Assembly: GCA_009746045.1 (NCBI GenBank)
Contig: RPFO01000240.1
Coordinates: forward strand, 445,501 to 505,500
Length of the DNA: 60,000 nt
Direction of reading: 5' to 3'
Source of the DNA: Mesostigma viride
Lineage: Eukaryota; Streptophyta; Mesostigmatophyceae; Mesostigmatales; Mesostigmataceae
Part shown: piece by piece, positions 49,927 to 60,000 of the stretch
Layout: each line of letters begins with the position of its first letter
Numbering within the stretch: position 1 is the stretch's first letter
Position numbers and translations under genes: made by a program
Notes under the pieces: model-generated
Told to the model about the DNA's origin: nothing
Database searches by the model: none
Seen by the model: only the letters and a program-made list of their open reading frames with translations

Positions 49927-52336
49927 GAGGCCTCAGCACATTCCAGCCCCTATCCTTGCGTCTCAACTGAGCAAACACCCTGTCTGCTTTCCTTAAGCAA
50001 GCCTGGACCACTTCCTGGGCTAGCATCCCAAACTGCAGTGCTACAGGATTGACAGCCACCCCGTCATAATAGTAGTTTATTCTGAGGTTCAACTGTTCTT
50101 CCACCTGCCTGGTCCACACTGCCCTCTCCAAAGCAGATGCTACCAGTGGCACCTTAGGTTCTGCCAGCACTACGGTCTTGACCTCCCTGATGGATCTCTC
50201 CACAGCACCTTGCTGTCCATGGCTCTCCCTGGGCGTGACCAGCAGCTTGCATGGCAGTTGCTCCTGCTGTGACAGTAGGCACTCAAACTGAATATCAGCC
50301 TGTACTGTCTTGTACACCCCAAAGCCTGCCGGTAAGAGAGTCTGCAAGCCCAGCAGCAGGGTGTTCCCCTTCATATCTGGCAGAATCTGGAGCAGCCTGT
50401 ATACCTGCTAAATCTGTCCACTGCCACCAAAATGTATAAGCCCCTGATATGCTGGACGTCTACCTGGATGTCCCCCTTCTCCCTGGCAGGCTCCCTAGCA
50501 TGGGACCTTGGCTTCTTGGCAGCATTCTCCTTACAAGTACATTGCTCAGCTGCAGCCCTGCATGCTTCCCTCAGTGGCTCATCTCCAATCTTCCAACCAA
50601 ACATCTCAGCCATGGCTGTGTGACCAAAGATATTATGCAGCCTGCGTCCAGCATCCGTGTAGCTCTGACAGTTGCCTAGCCAGATTACGCACCTGGGAAG
50701 ACGCCTGGACGGGCCCTGCGTGTGAGGACGCAACATCCACCTTCTGCATCTTGGATCCAGAGGACCCAGCAGACCCTCCCAGCAGAGCATCTAGGCTCCC
50801 AGAGCCAACTCTGTCTGGGGACCCTGAGTCCACCTGTTGACAGTTGAGGGGATTGTTGTGCTGCAGCATGCATGCAATCTTGTGGAATGAGAACATCAGT
50901 ACACCCCTGGTGCTGATCAGAGGTGGCACCCTGCCCAGATTTATTTACATGTGAAGCTGTGTCCCCACAGGGTGTCTCACTATGTACACGGCACTGCTTC
51001 ACTAGTCACTTCTGATCAGACTGCCCCTTCTTCTTGTTAGGGCAATCCCTCTTCCAGTGACCTTCCTTGCCACAAGCAAAACACTTGCTCTTGCCAGACC
51101 CCCCCCCTGGGGCCTTGCTGTCCTGCTTGTTCTGGTTGCCTGAGGCCTGATTGTTATTCTGCCCCTGGCCACCACCCTTACCCTGCTGATGGCTGTTACG
51201 GTTGCCAGACTGGTTCCCCTGATTCTGGTTCCCCTGCTGACCTCCTCCACCACCCTGGTTCTGCTCCTTCTGGGCCTGCTTCCTTCTCCTGCTACCATAC
51301 CGTGTCCCAGATGGGGTACGGTTCTTGCCCTGGCTAGCCTGAGACGCTGACCCTCCCTGAGAACTGATACCCTTGCAGGTAGGGACCCGGGTCCTGAAGT
51401 TTAGTATCACACGCTTCAGAGCCCCCCAGGTGCCATCAGTGAGATCACAGAGCTGCCTAGCAGTAGCCCTACCTTCCTCTGACAAGCCCATCTTATCAAA
51501 GAAGTGGTCTGCTGCTGCCCTGACTGTCACATGCACTGAAGCCCTGCTTCTTGCCTGCCTCCACGATCAACTCAAACCTGGCCAGCTCAGCAGCCACCTC
51601 ACCCTTGATCTCAAACTCATCAAATTCTCTCTTCTTTTCCATGGTGAGATTGTGAACCCTGTCAGAAAACTCCTCCTTGATGTCATCTAGGAACTGCAGC
51701 CAAGTGTGCCCCTCTTTCAGAGCATGCCTAGCCATGTCATTGACCCTTTCAGACGACCCCTTGTTTGCGGTGGAAGAGTGAAACACCCTGACAATATCCA
51801 CACCTGCTGCGACAGAGCCCACAACTAGCTTCATGTCATCAAGCCATTTATCCAGGTTATCTTGCTTCAGGGGAGGGTTGAGCGCTTTCTGCCCATTCAT
51901 GACTGTCACAGCATCAGAAAATGGACGGGTGCCAGGCAACACACTCCCCACACGCACTGGTGGTGCCTGGGGAGGGTCAATCCTTGCCTCCAAACGCTCG
52001 GGCAACATACCAGACACCCTATCGTGAACAGCAGCTTGCTTTGCAGCACGCACACCTGGGGTGACGATCGCGTCCTCCTCACCAGGCGTTGTGAGCACCA
52101 CTGCATCCGTAGGTCGCCTGGCACGCTTGACTTTCTCCACCTCAGCTTGCCCATCACGCCACCGTTTTTGTGTTCTCCCGGGCCCTGGGGTCCAGCTCTG
52201 GGATAGGTTGCCCAGCTGGCGCCTCCACGCCCCTCTCCTCCATCGCCTCCCCTTCCTCTCTGGCGACGTCCTCCTCTGCCGTTCGCTCCCGTTGCTCCTC
52301 GAATGTCGCCGCACCCCGGCTTGCCCTCCTAGGCAT
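49927..52336 (-). pseudogene. E1 Gag and integrase (frameshifted)
   Basis: Gag starts at ATG 52336 (PRRASRGAATFEEQRERT). Frames change near 52165 and 51530. The capsid-like region includes WLQFLDDIKEEFSD and WGALKRVILNF; the nucleocapsid knuckle is CFACGKEGHWKRDC (51050-51095) after a Gln/Asn/Gly-rich stretch. A linker leads to the integrase zinc region (LHNIFGHTAMAEM ... CTCK), core D (QVDVQHI), D (VQADIQFE) and E (GQQGAVERSI), with another frame change near 50372. The end is cut by E5; it continues at 43799. Confidence 0.82.
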
Positions 52337-52417
52337 TATATACAATGGCTGCGACCAACTTTGCAACAAGAAAACAGCAAACTCTCCACCTATCCTCCAC
52401 CCCTTCAAGCCTCGTTT

Positions 52418-52894
52418 TCAGACGAAGCTTCTCCTGCAACCGGTGCAGGTGCTGGCTCGTGGAACGGTCCCTCCACCGCCGGGATTCAATGGTTGCCCCT
52501 GGTCGTCGTGAGTAGGCACAGGCCTAATAACCACCGGAAGCCTCAAACCATACGCGTAATCGCGTATCCAGCGAGAACGCCCCCACCTCAACAAATGGGC
52601 CTCACCTAAACCAACGTTGTCGTCAATGTGGTAGCGATTAAGCTCGTCCCGCTGCGCCTGCTCACGGCCCTCCTGAGAGCCGTTGCCCTCGTGACGCCTT
52701 TGGGCCGGCTGTACTACCGCCCCTTCTGGCTGATCCACGAAGTCGTAGAAGGCGTCGTCAGCTGAGACCTCTCGACCGCCAACCACGTCGACAGTCAAAC
52801 TCAGCTGGTTTAACTCCCGGCGAGAATGTGGAGTATCCCGACTGGTATAGATGGAGAAAGGATTAAGGGGAGGTGTGCCACCAAAACCCCCCAA
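52418..52894 (-). other. Open frame upstream of E1 gag, unknown
   Basis: About 158 open codons without a good ATG start, with no recognised domain (segments such as DDAFYDFVDQPEGAVVQPAQRR). It lies just upstream of E1 gag on the same strand, so it may be an E1 leader region, part of a host exon, or chance. A pyrimidine-rich stretch separates the two. Confidence 0.25.
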
Positions 52895-53380
52895 AACTGG
52901 AATACACTGTTTTCAATATGAATTCAATTGAATTATGCCCAGCCATGATTAGGGGCCCTAAATAACATGTTTAGTGAGTTATCCATGCATTCATTGAAGG
53001 TTCTACCCCCAACCACGCGCCGGTATCGCGCTAAAAATAGAAAAAGACGCTAATTAGGGCACAGTATGCCCCAGCCAATGCACACATCAATTCAGGCCAG
53101 GAAGATATTGCCCAAGCAGGTCGTGGGTGGCCAACAATTAGAGCCACTCACAACCCATATCTGACATGCTTTAGAATTTTTATGCTCTTGCAAGTACAAA
53201 AACGCTGTTTTTCACACATGCCAAAAATAATAAAATACCAAACACATGTGAAATGGGCCAAACATGATATTCAAAATTCCATTAGTCATCGACACACACG
53301 CTGGCAAAATCTGGCTGCATTTGGACAAGCGGTGTGGAAGTTATGCTCTTTGGCAGCATGCCACCTGGGCGTCCATTATA
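52895..53380. other. AT-rich DNA without recognised features
   Basis: No coding potential noticed. It could be the 3' untranslated or intergenic region of the PHD-finger gene that ends at 53381. Confidence 0.4.
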
Positions 53381-53779
53381 CTAGTCACTGTCACTATCAC
53401 TGCCATCATCACAGTCTTCCCCACAGCAAACTGGGCAGAACCAGTCCCCATCAGGTACGCTGGGCAGGAGAGGGACCGTGCAGCTCAGGTGGAGCCCCCC
53501 ATCGCACCCGGGTGTGCTGCACAGCAAGAAAGGGTCATCATCAGATGCATCGGTCTTAGAGCAGCGCAAGCAAGGGATGTGTGCAGTGTCATCATCATCC
53601 TCATTGCTGCCCGCCCCCGCCCCCCCAGTAGCAGCCCCCACACCCCCATAGTGCACCCCCTTGCTGTAGGTGACCTGGCCCCTCTGGGCATCTACCTTGC
53701 CCTCATCCCAGCGATGGCCACGCTTCACATGCCACGCCCGGGCTGCCTCAGCCTTGTACTCTAGCGTCTTCTTGACCAC
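53381..53779 (-). CDS. PHD-finger protein, last exon
   Basis: About 132 codons, with a basic N-terminal part (KKTLEYKAEAARAWHVKRGHRWDEGK), a Gly-rich linker, an acidic patch, then a C4HC3 PHD finger: CLRC, LLCSTPGC, LHLSC and WFCPVCC, in the right order and with the conserved W before the last pair. It ends with an acidic tail (DDGSDSDSD). PHD fingers read histone H3 tails. Its first codon coincides with a good 3' splice site (CCAGCAG just upstream, minus strand), so this is a terminal exon rather than a whole gene. Not obviously a transposon protein. Confidence 0.75.
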   Translation of the reverse strand: MVKKTLEYKAEAARAWHVKRGHRWDEGKVDAQRGQVTYSKGVHYGGVGAATGGAGAGSNEDDDDTAHIPCLRCSKTDASDDDPFLLCSTPGCDGGLHLSCTVPLLPSVPDGDWFCPVCCGEDCDDGSDSDSD

Positions 53780-53882
53780 CTGCTGGCTTCCTCTTGTTCC
53801 TCAGCTCATCCAGCTGTGCAAGGGCAGCGGGGGAGGTGTCTACACCCATAAGCAAACAGCTAGGCACCTCATCTGCCCTTAC
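53780..53882 (-). other. Probable intron of the PHD-finger gene
   Basis: On the minus strand GGGCAG/GTAAGG marks a donor at 53882 and CCAGCAG/GTGG an acceptor at 53780, giving a 103-bp GT-AG intron that keeps frame (codons for WPCRGQ join VVKK). Further donor-like words are TACAAG/GTAACC (about 53975) and CTCGAG/GTACGG (about 54256), the latter ending a short TCTGGCCATGCTCGAG stretch similar to GTTGGCCATGCCGAGG in the upstream exon. Confidence 0.55.
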
Positions 53883-54593
53883 CTGCCCTCGGCATGGCCA
53901 ACCTTGCAAGCGCAAGCATAGCAACACGATCGCTAGGCATACATGCCAAGAGAGCATACACTATACTCAACCCAAGGTTACCTTGTAAACTCAATGATTA
54001 GAACTCGGCAAATCTATGACCAAAAGCACATATAAATAACTATTACACACTGATGACGACACATGCTCAAGGTTGGGGGTCACTGTGACACGCACTGATG
54101 AGTTTCCTAGACGACCACCGGACAGGCGCTAAGGACCACTCAGTAACCAAGTATAAACACAATTACACTTTACATGCCATCCAACATGCATCAAATACAT
54201 GCTGAATATGTTATGAAGTACACAGGGGTGGCCACACACCTCATAGCCCTTAACCGTACCTCGAGCATGGCCAGACTTATAAGCATGTGAATAGCAATAA
54301 TGATGATGGCACTAAAATGCCTTACCAGCATTTTCTATGTTTCTCCCAGGTTAGAGTGTAAGGTTTATGCCAACCAAGCTAACCAAAACAGCAACAACTC
54401 CTGAACTGCCCTACCTGAGATGGGCAACAAACTGGAACTATGGAGGGCAAGGAACCAAGGAGATCATGGCATACAAAGCTTGCATGCAGTCAACCATGTC
54501 AACCATGGTTGGCTCAGCACATGGCAGTCTTTTCACATGATGATATCAAGGGAAAGCTCAAATAAACCAATGGTGGTAGCTATCTACATGCAG
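53883..54593 (-). other. Region of short candidate exons and introns
   Basis: AT-richer than the surroundings, with several GT-AG-like boundaries on the minus strand but no long frame. Probably introns and small exons of the PHD-finger gene. Confidence 0.35.
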
Positions 54594-55199
54594 TCACACA
54601 AATGCAATATCTCCAACATAATCGTCAATCAAACACTTCCTCCCCTGCACGATAAAATGGAAAGAAACCATTGGCGGCCCTCCAGCGCATGAGCGCTGTG
54701 ATGCCGCTGCGAAGAGAGGGTGCGTCACTCTCACACAACAAGAAGCGTCCATACGCACAACATCCTTGCCAGAACACGTTTTATGAAATGCCTTAAACCT
54801 TCCCGAAGAGCTATAGGTTGCGACTGAAGCGGCCCTGATCACGACATCGACGAAAACAATCTAAAGCTGCCAGGTATTCGACAACACAACGGCAAGCGAC
54901 GGCGAGCTAGCTGGCGGAAACTGCCCAAAAAGAACCCAAAAAAACTCGAACGATGAGCTCATAGAAGAAAGCACTGATAGCCGATAACATTCGCGACAAA
55001 TCTGTACCTCGCCCTCGTAAATCCCTCGCCCAGGCGCGCAACAACAGCGGTTATTCCATGGACAGGTCAGACACGCACTGCGCAGGTCTGAACAATTACT
55101 TACCGATAAAGGCCGAAAATCTGGCAAAAAGCACCAGCTCGGTTTAGAATTCGATGCAACCGATATTAACGCCTGCTTCACGGTCAGAACAACCCCCAA
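54594..55199 (-). other. Two Cys-containing open frames, possible exons
   Basis: Frames 54594-54842 and 54861-55199 on the minus strand have no recognised domain. The second has a Cys-rich run (CSDLRSACLTCPWNNRCCC ... CRECYRL) that could belong to a zinc-binding domain of the PHD-finger gene. I could not settle splice sites. Confidence 0.25.
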
Positions 55200-55465
55200 A
55201 ACTGCGAATTCACTGCCGCTATCACGAATTCTATTTTATTCCGCGCGACCAAAAAATGCAGTCTACCCCCCATGCCGATGGCAGTAAAAGAAAGCAGCGA
55301 TATTGTAAACCAGCTACTTGCCGCCACAACCCAACATCATTAAATCATCGTCTTCAACATTCGAGCATTTGTTTTGCGTTTCTCTAGCCCGACATTGCTA
55401 GTTTCGCCTAAACGCAGTCGCCATGGCCACTTCCGCAAGGGGTGCGCGCACCGTGCACCCACTTT

Positions 55466-56038
55466 TCACTTCACGGCGGTACCGCGAATTTTTTTGGCGC
55501 CAAAAATTCGGCGGGCGCACGTCCCCTTAAGAGTAATGAATACACGATCAGCAGCGCCCCTGGTCAACTCCAAGACGGAGTGCGCCAGATTCTGGCACTC
55601 TGCCACCAACGCTTGCGTACTGCCACGAACAATGGCCTCCCGCCTGTCCCGGGCGACTTGCACCACGTTTGGCACGCCTGCGTAGTCGTCCCCAAGGCGA
55701 AGATTGGCGACCAGGTCGTTGATCTCTCGGGCACCCCCGAGGCTTATGGCAATTATCTGCAGAAGCAGAGAGACCACCTGCTCAAACGCGAATGCGTTTG
55801 TATGGCCTGCCCGCCAAGACGCTGGCAGCCTTCTTATGATTTCTGCGAGGTCCTCGCGAGACCTCAGCAGCTGCTCGGCCGCTCCTCGGACGTACTCGCC
55901 CGGCGCCGACACCGCACGAATGTTCCGGCGCACTTCTTCCGAGTCCTCGTGCCCTCCTGCGGGTACTGGACTGGACGCCGCTACCGTTGCTGCACGTGCA
56001 AACGTGTTTGTCCTAGCTTCAGAGTCCGAATTCGACAT
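55466..56038 (-). CDS. Hypothetical protein or exon
   Basis: About 190 codons from ATG at 56038 (MSNSDSEARTN). After an Ala/Ser-rich start it looks helical: YVRGAAEQLLRSREDLAEIIRRL and FEQVVSLLLQIIAISLGG. It ends with a basic tail and a stop after GTAVK. The frame is open upstream to 56155, but this ATG gives the most natural start. No family recognised. The last residues could be intron read-through if a donor lies before 55500. Confidence 0.5.
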   Translation of the reverse strand: MSNSDSEARTNTFARAATVAASSPVPAGGHEDSEEVRRNIRAVSAPGEYVRGAAEQLLRSREDLAEIIRRLPASWRAGHTNAFAFEQVVSLLLQIIAISLGGAREINDLVANLRLGDDYAGVPNVVQVARDRREAIVRGSTQALVAECQNLAHSVLELTRGAADRVFITLKGTCARRIFGAKKIRGTAVK

Positions 56039-56660
56039 ATCCGTCGACCAGACTGTAATACGATTTAGATGAACGCGGATCAGTGAGTTTCTGGTCTTCC
56101 CAAGATGTGATGAATGGAGCCATGGTCTCAACCAGCGGCTTTTAACCCTTACCACAGTTGCCTCACTACCCTGTGGTCACTAGCCTGAGGCGGCAGCACC
56201 CACGGACGGTGTTGGGAAAAGACGCTTGGCCACTGCTGTGTCCGAGCCTTTCTAGGTTTCACCATTGCTGCCAGGCCTTGCACGCCTTGGCAGGTCCGCC
56301 ACTGTCAGTTTCCTTGGTTGCATCAATCCAGGACGTCTGTCCTTCCATGAATGACAGTAACGCTCTGGATTTATCCGTCATGACAAGTACCCGTCCATCC
56401 CAGGCCTGCAGGACTGCCAGTCCTGAAGTCCTGTGACACTCTTGGTACCATCAACCAATACTGACCACAGTGCCTCCTAGTGACAGTTGGTCCTGTGACA
56501 CGTAACCTGTGATGATTCACCCAACACTGCCACGTGCCCTGTCCCTCACGTGTCCTTAGTCCTGGTACTGCTGTAGCGTCCGGCGGCATTACTTCGGGAC
56601 TTGATAACTCTCAAGTTCCTTGTCCAAATAAGGCGTTTAGCACGGCGTTGGAAAGGCCAC
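56039..56660. other. No recognised feature
   Basis: Likely 5' flank of the hypothetical gene plus intergenic DNA. Repeated words CCTGTGAC, GTCCTG and CCAGT occur, but no clear repeat unit. Confidence 0.35.
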
Positions 56661-57482
56661 TGTTGCGTCCAAGCCTATTTAATTAGGTTCCTTTAGTGGA
56701 CAGTTCGGCGCAACAATGTGAAATAGTCGAACACTAAGACTTCGCCTATTTCACATTGTTGCGCCGAACTGTCCACTAAAATCCTCCTTTTACATCCCGG
56801 CTGACTGCCGGGTGTGAAAGATCTACACCTGATTCATAATAGACCATTATGAACAGTGGTCGCTATATTAATCTACGCAATCCACACCATGAATAGTATG
56901 GACGATAACTAAACTAACATAATTAACCTGGCGCAGTTGACCCTGGCCGGTTCAAGCCCGAGGTGTTGCAACCTCTATAGGGAAGCGTGGCTAATGCCTC
57001 CCGAGGTACATGTAGCATTTACGACAGGAATTCAGGACCATGCATTTCCTAAACCCGCGGGCGTGACCCAGCCGGAAAGAGAAAGAGATTAACTCAATTC
57101 ATTTCATTCATTCCGGGGGTGACAATGGTGAACGTTCCCACACACTATTAACCTTGGCGGCTCACGGCGTTGCCAAGCAGTGCCAAGCAGCACTGCTTGG
57201 ACGCATGGTCAACCGAGATCTCTAGGGCGCTACGGTTCACACGAATCGACCGTACGACCCAAAACGAATTATACTAGGTCCACGCACATTGACATGCTGC
57301 GCACCTACAGATAAACCAAAGTACCGTAAGTACTACAAAACCACTGAATAGCAAGTACAACGCCGTATGAACCGGCTGTACAAATAGTCCTAAATAGTCG
57401 AACACTAAGACTTCGCCTATTTCACATTGTTGCGCCGAACTGTCCACTAAAGGAACCTAATTAAATAGGCTTGGACGCAACA
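56661..57482. mobile_element. Inverted-repeat element with terminal hairpin
   Basis: Perfect 66-bp terminal inverted repeats: 56661-56726 (TGTTGCGTCCAAGCC...) and 57417-57482 (...GGCTTGGACGCAACA). Just inside the left repeat, TCGAACACTAAGACTTCGC and a 35-bp inverted copy of the inner arm (56746-56780) make a strong hairpin. The same loop plus arm recurs as a direct 60-bp repeat at 57392-57451. No ORF inside. Flanks (CCAC left, CTCC right) give no clear TSD. Probably a MITE or foldback element. Confidence 0.75.
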
Positions 57483-57944
57483 CTCCTCCCCCCTCTCTGG
57501 GGAGAGGTCGGCTACCCCGCTAGCCCAACGACAACCACGCCCAGAACATGCTAGACTCCGTACGCATGGTGCAACCCATGAGTGACCTATGGTCCCGATG
57601 GGGCAGGGACCAGCTTGCACGACTAAGCTGGTCCATCGGGCAAGCCCAACTCAGATCCCGTCCATTGGCGGCGCGCGGCACGCAGAAGAAGGATGCATGC
57701 CCAAAGGACAGAAGCGAGGGGCCAAGACACAGGGCAGTGAGCCAAGGTCTCCACGATCACCACAAGTTTAGCCACGGACATACGTGAATCGTAACACATC
57801 CAAAGTGAGGATAGTCAATACTGGCATCGACACGACCACCACTGTAACTGCACGAGGTGATACATCACACGCAGGTGGCTCAACCTCCAAATTCTCATCA
57901 CAAGAGCCAATAAAGGCCATGCTACAATCAAGTAGCCAAAAGTC
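57483..57944. other. No recognised feature
   Basis: Short overlapping frames only. Begins with CTCCTCCCCCCTCTCTGGGG, related to the C-run motif repeated near 59.1-59.6 kb. Confidence 0.35.
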
Positions 57945-58018
57945 GCCAAAGATCACCGAGTGTCGCCAAATGTCACCGAATGTCGCCAAATGTCACCAAA
58001 TGTCACCAACTCAACAAC
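57945..58018 (+). repeat. Short tandem repeat, TGTCRCCRAA unit
   Basis: About six imperfect 10-bp copies of TGTCGCCAAA / TGTCACCAAA / TGTCACCGAA in a row, a small minisatellite. Confidence 0.8.
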
Positions 58019-59123
58019 GTCCCAAATAGAACAGTCTACCAATGGCAAGCAAGGTGCCAAAGGCTCCCACCCGATAAGACAATGTGGTGAAGAACACAAT
58101 GTAAACTGTCATGTGACCATGACCAATCGCACGCCCGTACTATCGCCACACGCGGCAATAGGGAGGTCCACCCAGACCCCTGAGGGGGAACCTGGACAGG
58201 AGCCAAAGGTCGGTGGGAGGAGCTGGAAAGCCCCGCCACGTGGGGACCTAACGGCCCTGGTGCGACCCCTGAAGTACCACCCGCAACGGTCACAGTACCC
58301 ACCGGTAACGTCGCGCTGGTGACTGCCCCGCCCGGCCCTTAAGGCGCGACCTGATTGGGTCCTGCACTGGAATGAGTAGAAGCCCCAGGTCCCGCCGCCG
58401 CTTGGGGAGTCAACATCCGCTCCATCACCTTCTGGAGTACCGCTTCCATCGTGGTGGACAACCGCGCCTAAAAAAAAAAACTCTGCCTGTGCAACCATCT
58501 GTTTCTCCAAACCTAAACGCAACGCCTGCAGCTGGGAGAAAACCCGCTACTCGACCTCCACCGCGGACTGCGAAGAGAGGTCGGACGCCTTGTTAATGCC
58601 GGAAACCATGTTGTCCAACAAATGACTCGCCGATGCGTCCATCGACTCGCCGATGTGGCCACTGTGTCTCCTTGTCCTTGTCGCCCGTCGCCACTATACC
58701 TGAGGGGCATAGCGCGGGCTCCATGTACGGTGGCTTACCACCGTTGCACAAATATACGGCTTGCGACGGAAGTCGCGTGTGATACTTCGCCCGACGGCCG
58801 CCCTAGCGCTGACTGCCGCCACTGCGCCGACGTCGCGCAGATGTCGCAACTTGAGGCGCGATCATAGCTCGAACTGCGCGCACCGTATCCCGCGCTCTTT
58901 GTCGCCGCCGTAACCCTTATGAAAGCGGTGCCCCTCGCCACCTCGTATGACTACAAGGGGGACTCCGCGCCGAATGAACTAATGCCGAGTTCCAACCCCT
59001 CCTGAAGAGCGGGGTCCTGAAGAGCAGATAGCTCCTCCTTGCGGACCTGCGGCTGGTATTGGTGTGGTGGGGAAGAGACAAGTGTGCATGACTGCGCACA
59101 TCCATCGCACGAAAGAGATGAGA
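58019..59123. other. No recognised gene
   Basis: GC-rich, with several overlapping frames of 60-140 codons on both strands, none showing a known motif. An A11 run at about 58471 interrupts one of them. Treated as non-coding. Confidence 0.35.
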
Positions 59124-59562
59124 TACCTCCCCCCCCTAAGGGGGAGCCCTGCGTGTGCCTTTGCATGGAGGAAACCACACAAAGTGAAAATTAAAAAAAA
59201 TTGAAAGATTCCTCTGACACGCATACGCATCTTCCAATCCTTTATGCACACCCCATACACCTACATACATCTTCTAAGCGCACACATCATAGTGCAGCTG
59301 ACTTTTGTCCCTGATGAACCAGGGACACCCAACCACGTATCTACTATACACATACCAACACATGCACCTGATCTCACCACTAGTAATAACACTAGTAACC
59401 TCAGTGCTTTCTCACACAGACTCCTCCCCCCCCTAAGGGGGATGGGAGCCTCTCCCTTCAGTCCACTAACTGGGTAACACACAGATGCCTATATCTGTGA
59501 CTCCTCCCCCCCCTAAGGGGCTGTGACGCCTCTTCCTTCTTCTCTCCTCCCCCCTCTATGGG
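59124..59562 (+). repeat. Dispersed C-run / CCTAAGGGG motif
   Basis: CTCCTCCCCCCCCTAAGGGG occurs at 59421-59440 and 59501-59520, nearly the same at 59124-59143, with a weaker copy at 59544-59562. Most copies are followed within about 15 bp by GGAGC. On the minus strand it looks like a polypurine tract. Confidence 0.7.
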
Positions 59563-60000
59563 AATCGGAGCGCCCTCGCGACGGAAAGCACCCGGAGGGG
59601 GGGGGGGGGAAAGGAAAAAAAAAAGCCAAACAAACCAAACAGATAGAATATCAAGCCAAAATAGACGTGCCACAACTGAGGTACAAAGACATTGTACCCA
59701 CAAGGGTACCCCAAGACTGGGGAGAAAGGGGTGTGAAGTTCAGGACAAGGCAGTGTCTACGAAACATGTGTCCGAATGGCAGTGAGAGTGGAGTGATCAG
59801 GTCCACAAGCAAGGCTGCCCCTACAAACACGTCGAGGAACTCCCCGGTACTGAGCTATCACGAGCCCCTGTCATCATGGTAGATGTGTCTTTCTAGCGAT
59901 GTCCGATAAACCATTGCCACGGTTACCAGCATGACCGCTAGTATTGAGTAAAAAAAAATAGGTATGACTACCTGCAACAGAAACGTGCCACACACCCACA
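59563..60000. other. No recognised feature
   Basis: Contains a G10 run followed by purine-rich sequence (59597-59625) and otherwise mixed DNA. No coding motif seen. Confidence 0.35.

Larger units (their letters stand above)
33476..52336 (-). mobile_element. E1: old copia-like element that hosts E2 and E5
   Basis: Coding survives in 52336-49927, 43804-41411 and 33530-33476, read right to left, with E5 and E2 between. Order is gag, integrase, protease-like, RT, RNase H, as in E0 and E2. Removing E5 (TSD GAGGC) and E2 (TSD TTGTC) keeps the frame across both junctions. Several frameshifts show it is the oldest layer. No LTR pair was found: E0 cuts its 3' end, and upstream of the gag ATG (52336) I see no AGT...ACT repeat. 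Confidence 0.8.

Noticed and set aside
58019-59123. Protein genes in the right edge
   Set aside because: Overlapping frames of 60-140 codons on both strands have shadow-like composition, no motif and a homopolymer interruption.

Overview
The window is eukaryotic nuclear DNA from a large, repeat-rich genome, probably an alga or a related protist. There is no bacterial operon structure. The coding content is almost entirely Ty1/copia-like and Ty3/gypsy-like retrotransposon protein with chromodomain integrases, and the few non-transposon ORFs sit next to GT-AG intron-like boundaries. I cannot name the species.

From about 3.7 kb to 52.3 kb the window is one nest of retroelements inside retroelements. 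Most layers are bounded by terminal repeats plus 5-bp target-site duplications (TSDs). Removing an insertion with one TSD copy restores an open frame across almost every junction I checked. In order of nesting: (1) E1, an old broken minus-strand copia-like element, surviving as 33476-33530, 41411-43804 and 49927-52336. (2) Into E1 went E0 (plus strand, 3745-33475), E2 (minus strand, 33531-41410, TSD TTGTC) and E5 (plus-strand canonical copia, 43805-49926, TSD GAGGC). (3) Into E0 went E3 (minus-strand gypsy/chromovirus, 6754-26961, TSD CCAGC) and two 882-bp palindromic elements (27316-28197, TSD CCCTG; 28299-29180, TSD CAGGT). Into E2 went a 1.7-kb TTAA-flanked inverted-repeat transposon (36315-38032). 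(4) Into E3 went E4 (plus-strand gypsy/chromovirus, 13001-23713, TSD CTGAC).

E0, E1 and E2 form one unusual copia-like group. Their order is gag, integrase, aspartic-protease-like domain, reverse transcriptase, RNase H, so the protease lies after the integrase. The protease signature is DT[QN][AS], the RT catalytic motif is HGDD, and (for E0 and E2) the LTRs begin AGT and end ACT instead of TG...CA, with no TGG-type primer site. The two 882-bp palindromic elements share AGTT...AACT ends and 5-bp TSDs. Each is built of three 206-bp palindromes separated by 132-bp spacers in opposite orientation, and each spacer carries a tRNA T-arm/B-box-like sequence. This system is the most promising candidate for something undescribed.

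The left edge (1-3739) holds a miniature copia-type element (1124-3031) without coding capacity and unexplained DNA. The right edge (52.4-60 kb) looks like ordinary chromosomal DNA. It has a PHD-finger final exon (53381-53779, minus), another hypothetical minus-strand ORF (55466-56038), an inverted-repeat element (56661-57482) and non-coding DNA with short repeats. No rRNA gene, complete tRNA gene or CRISPR array was seen.
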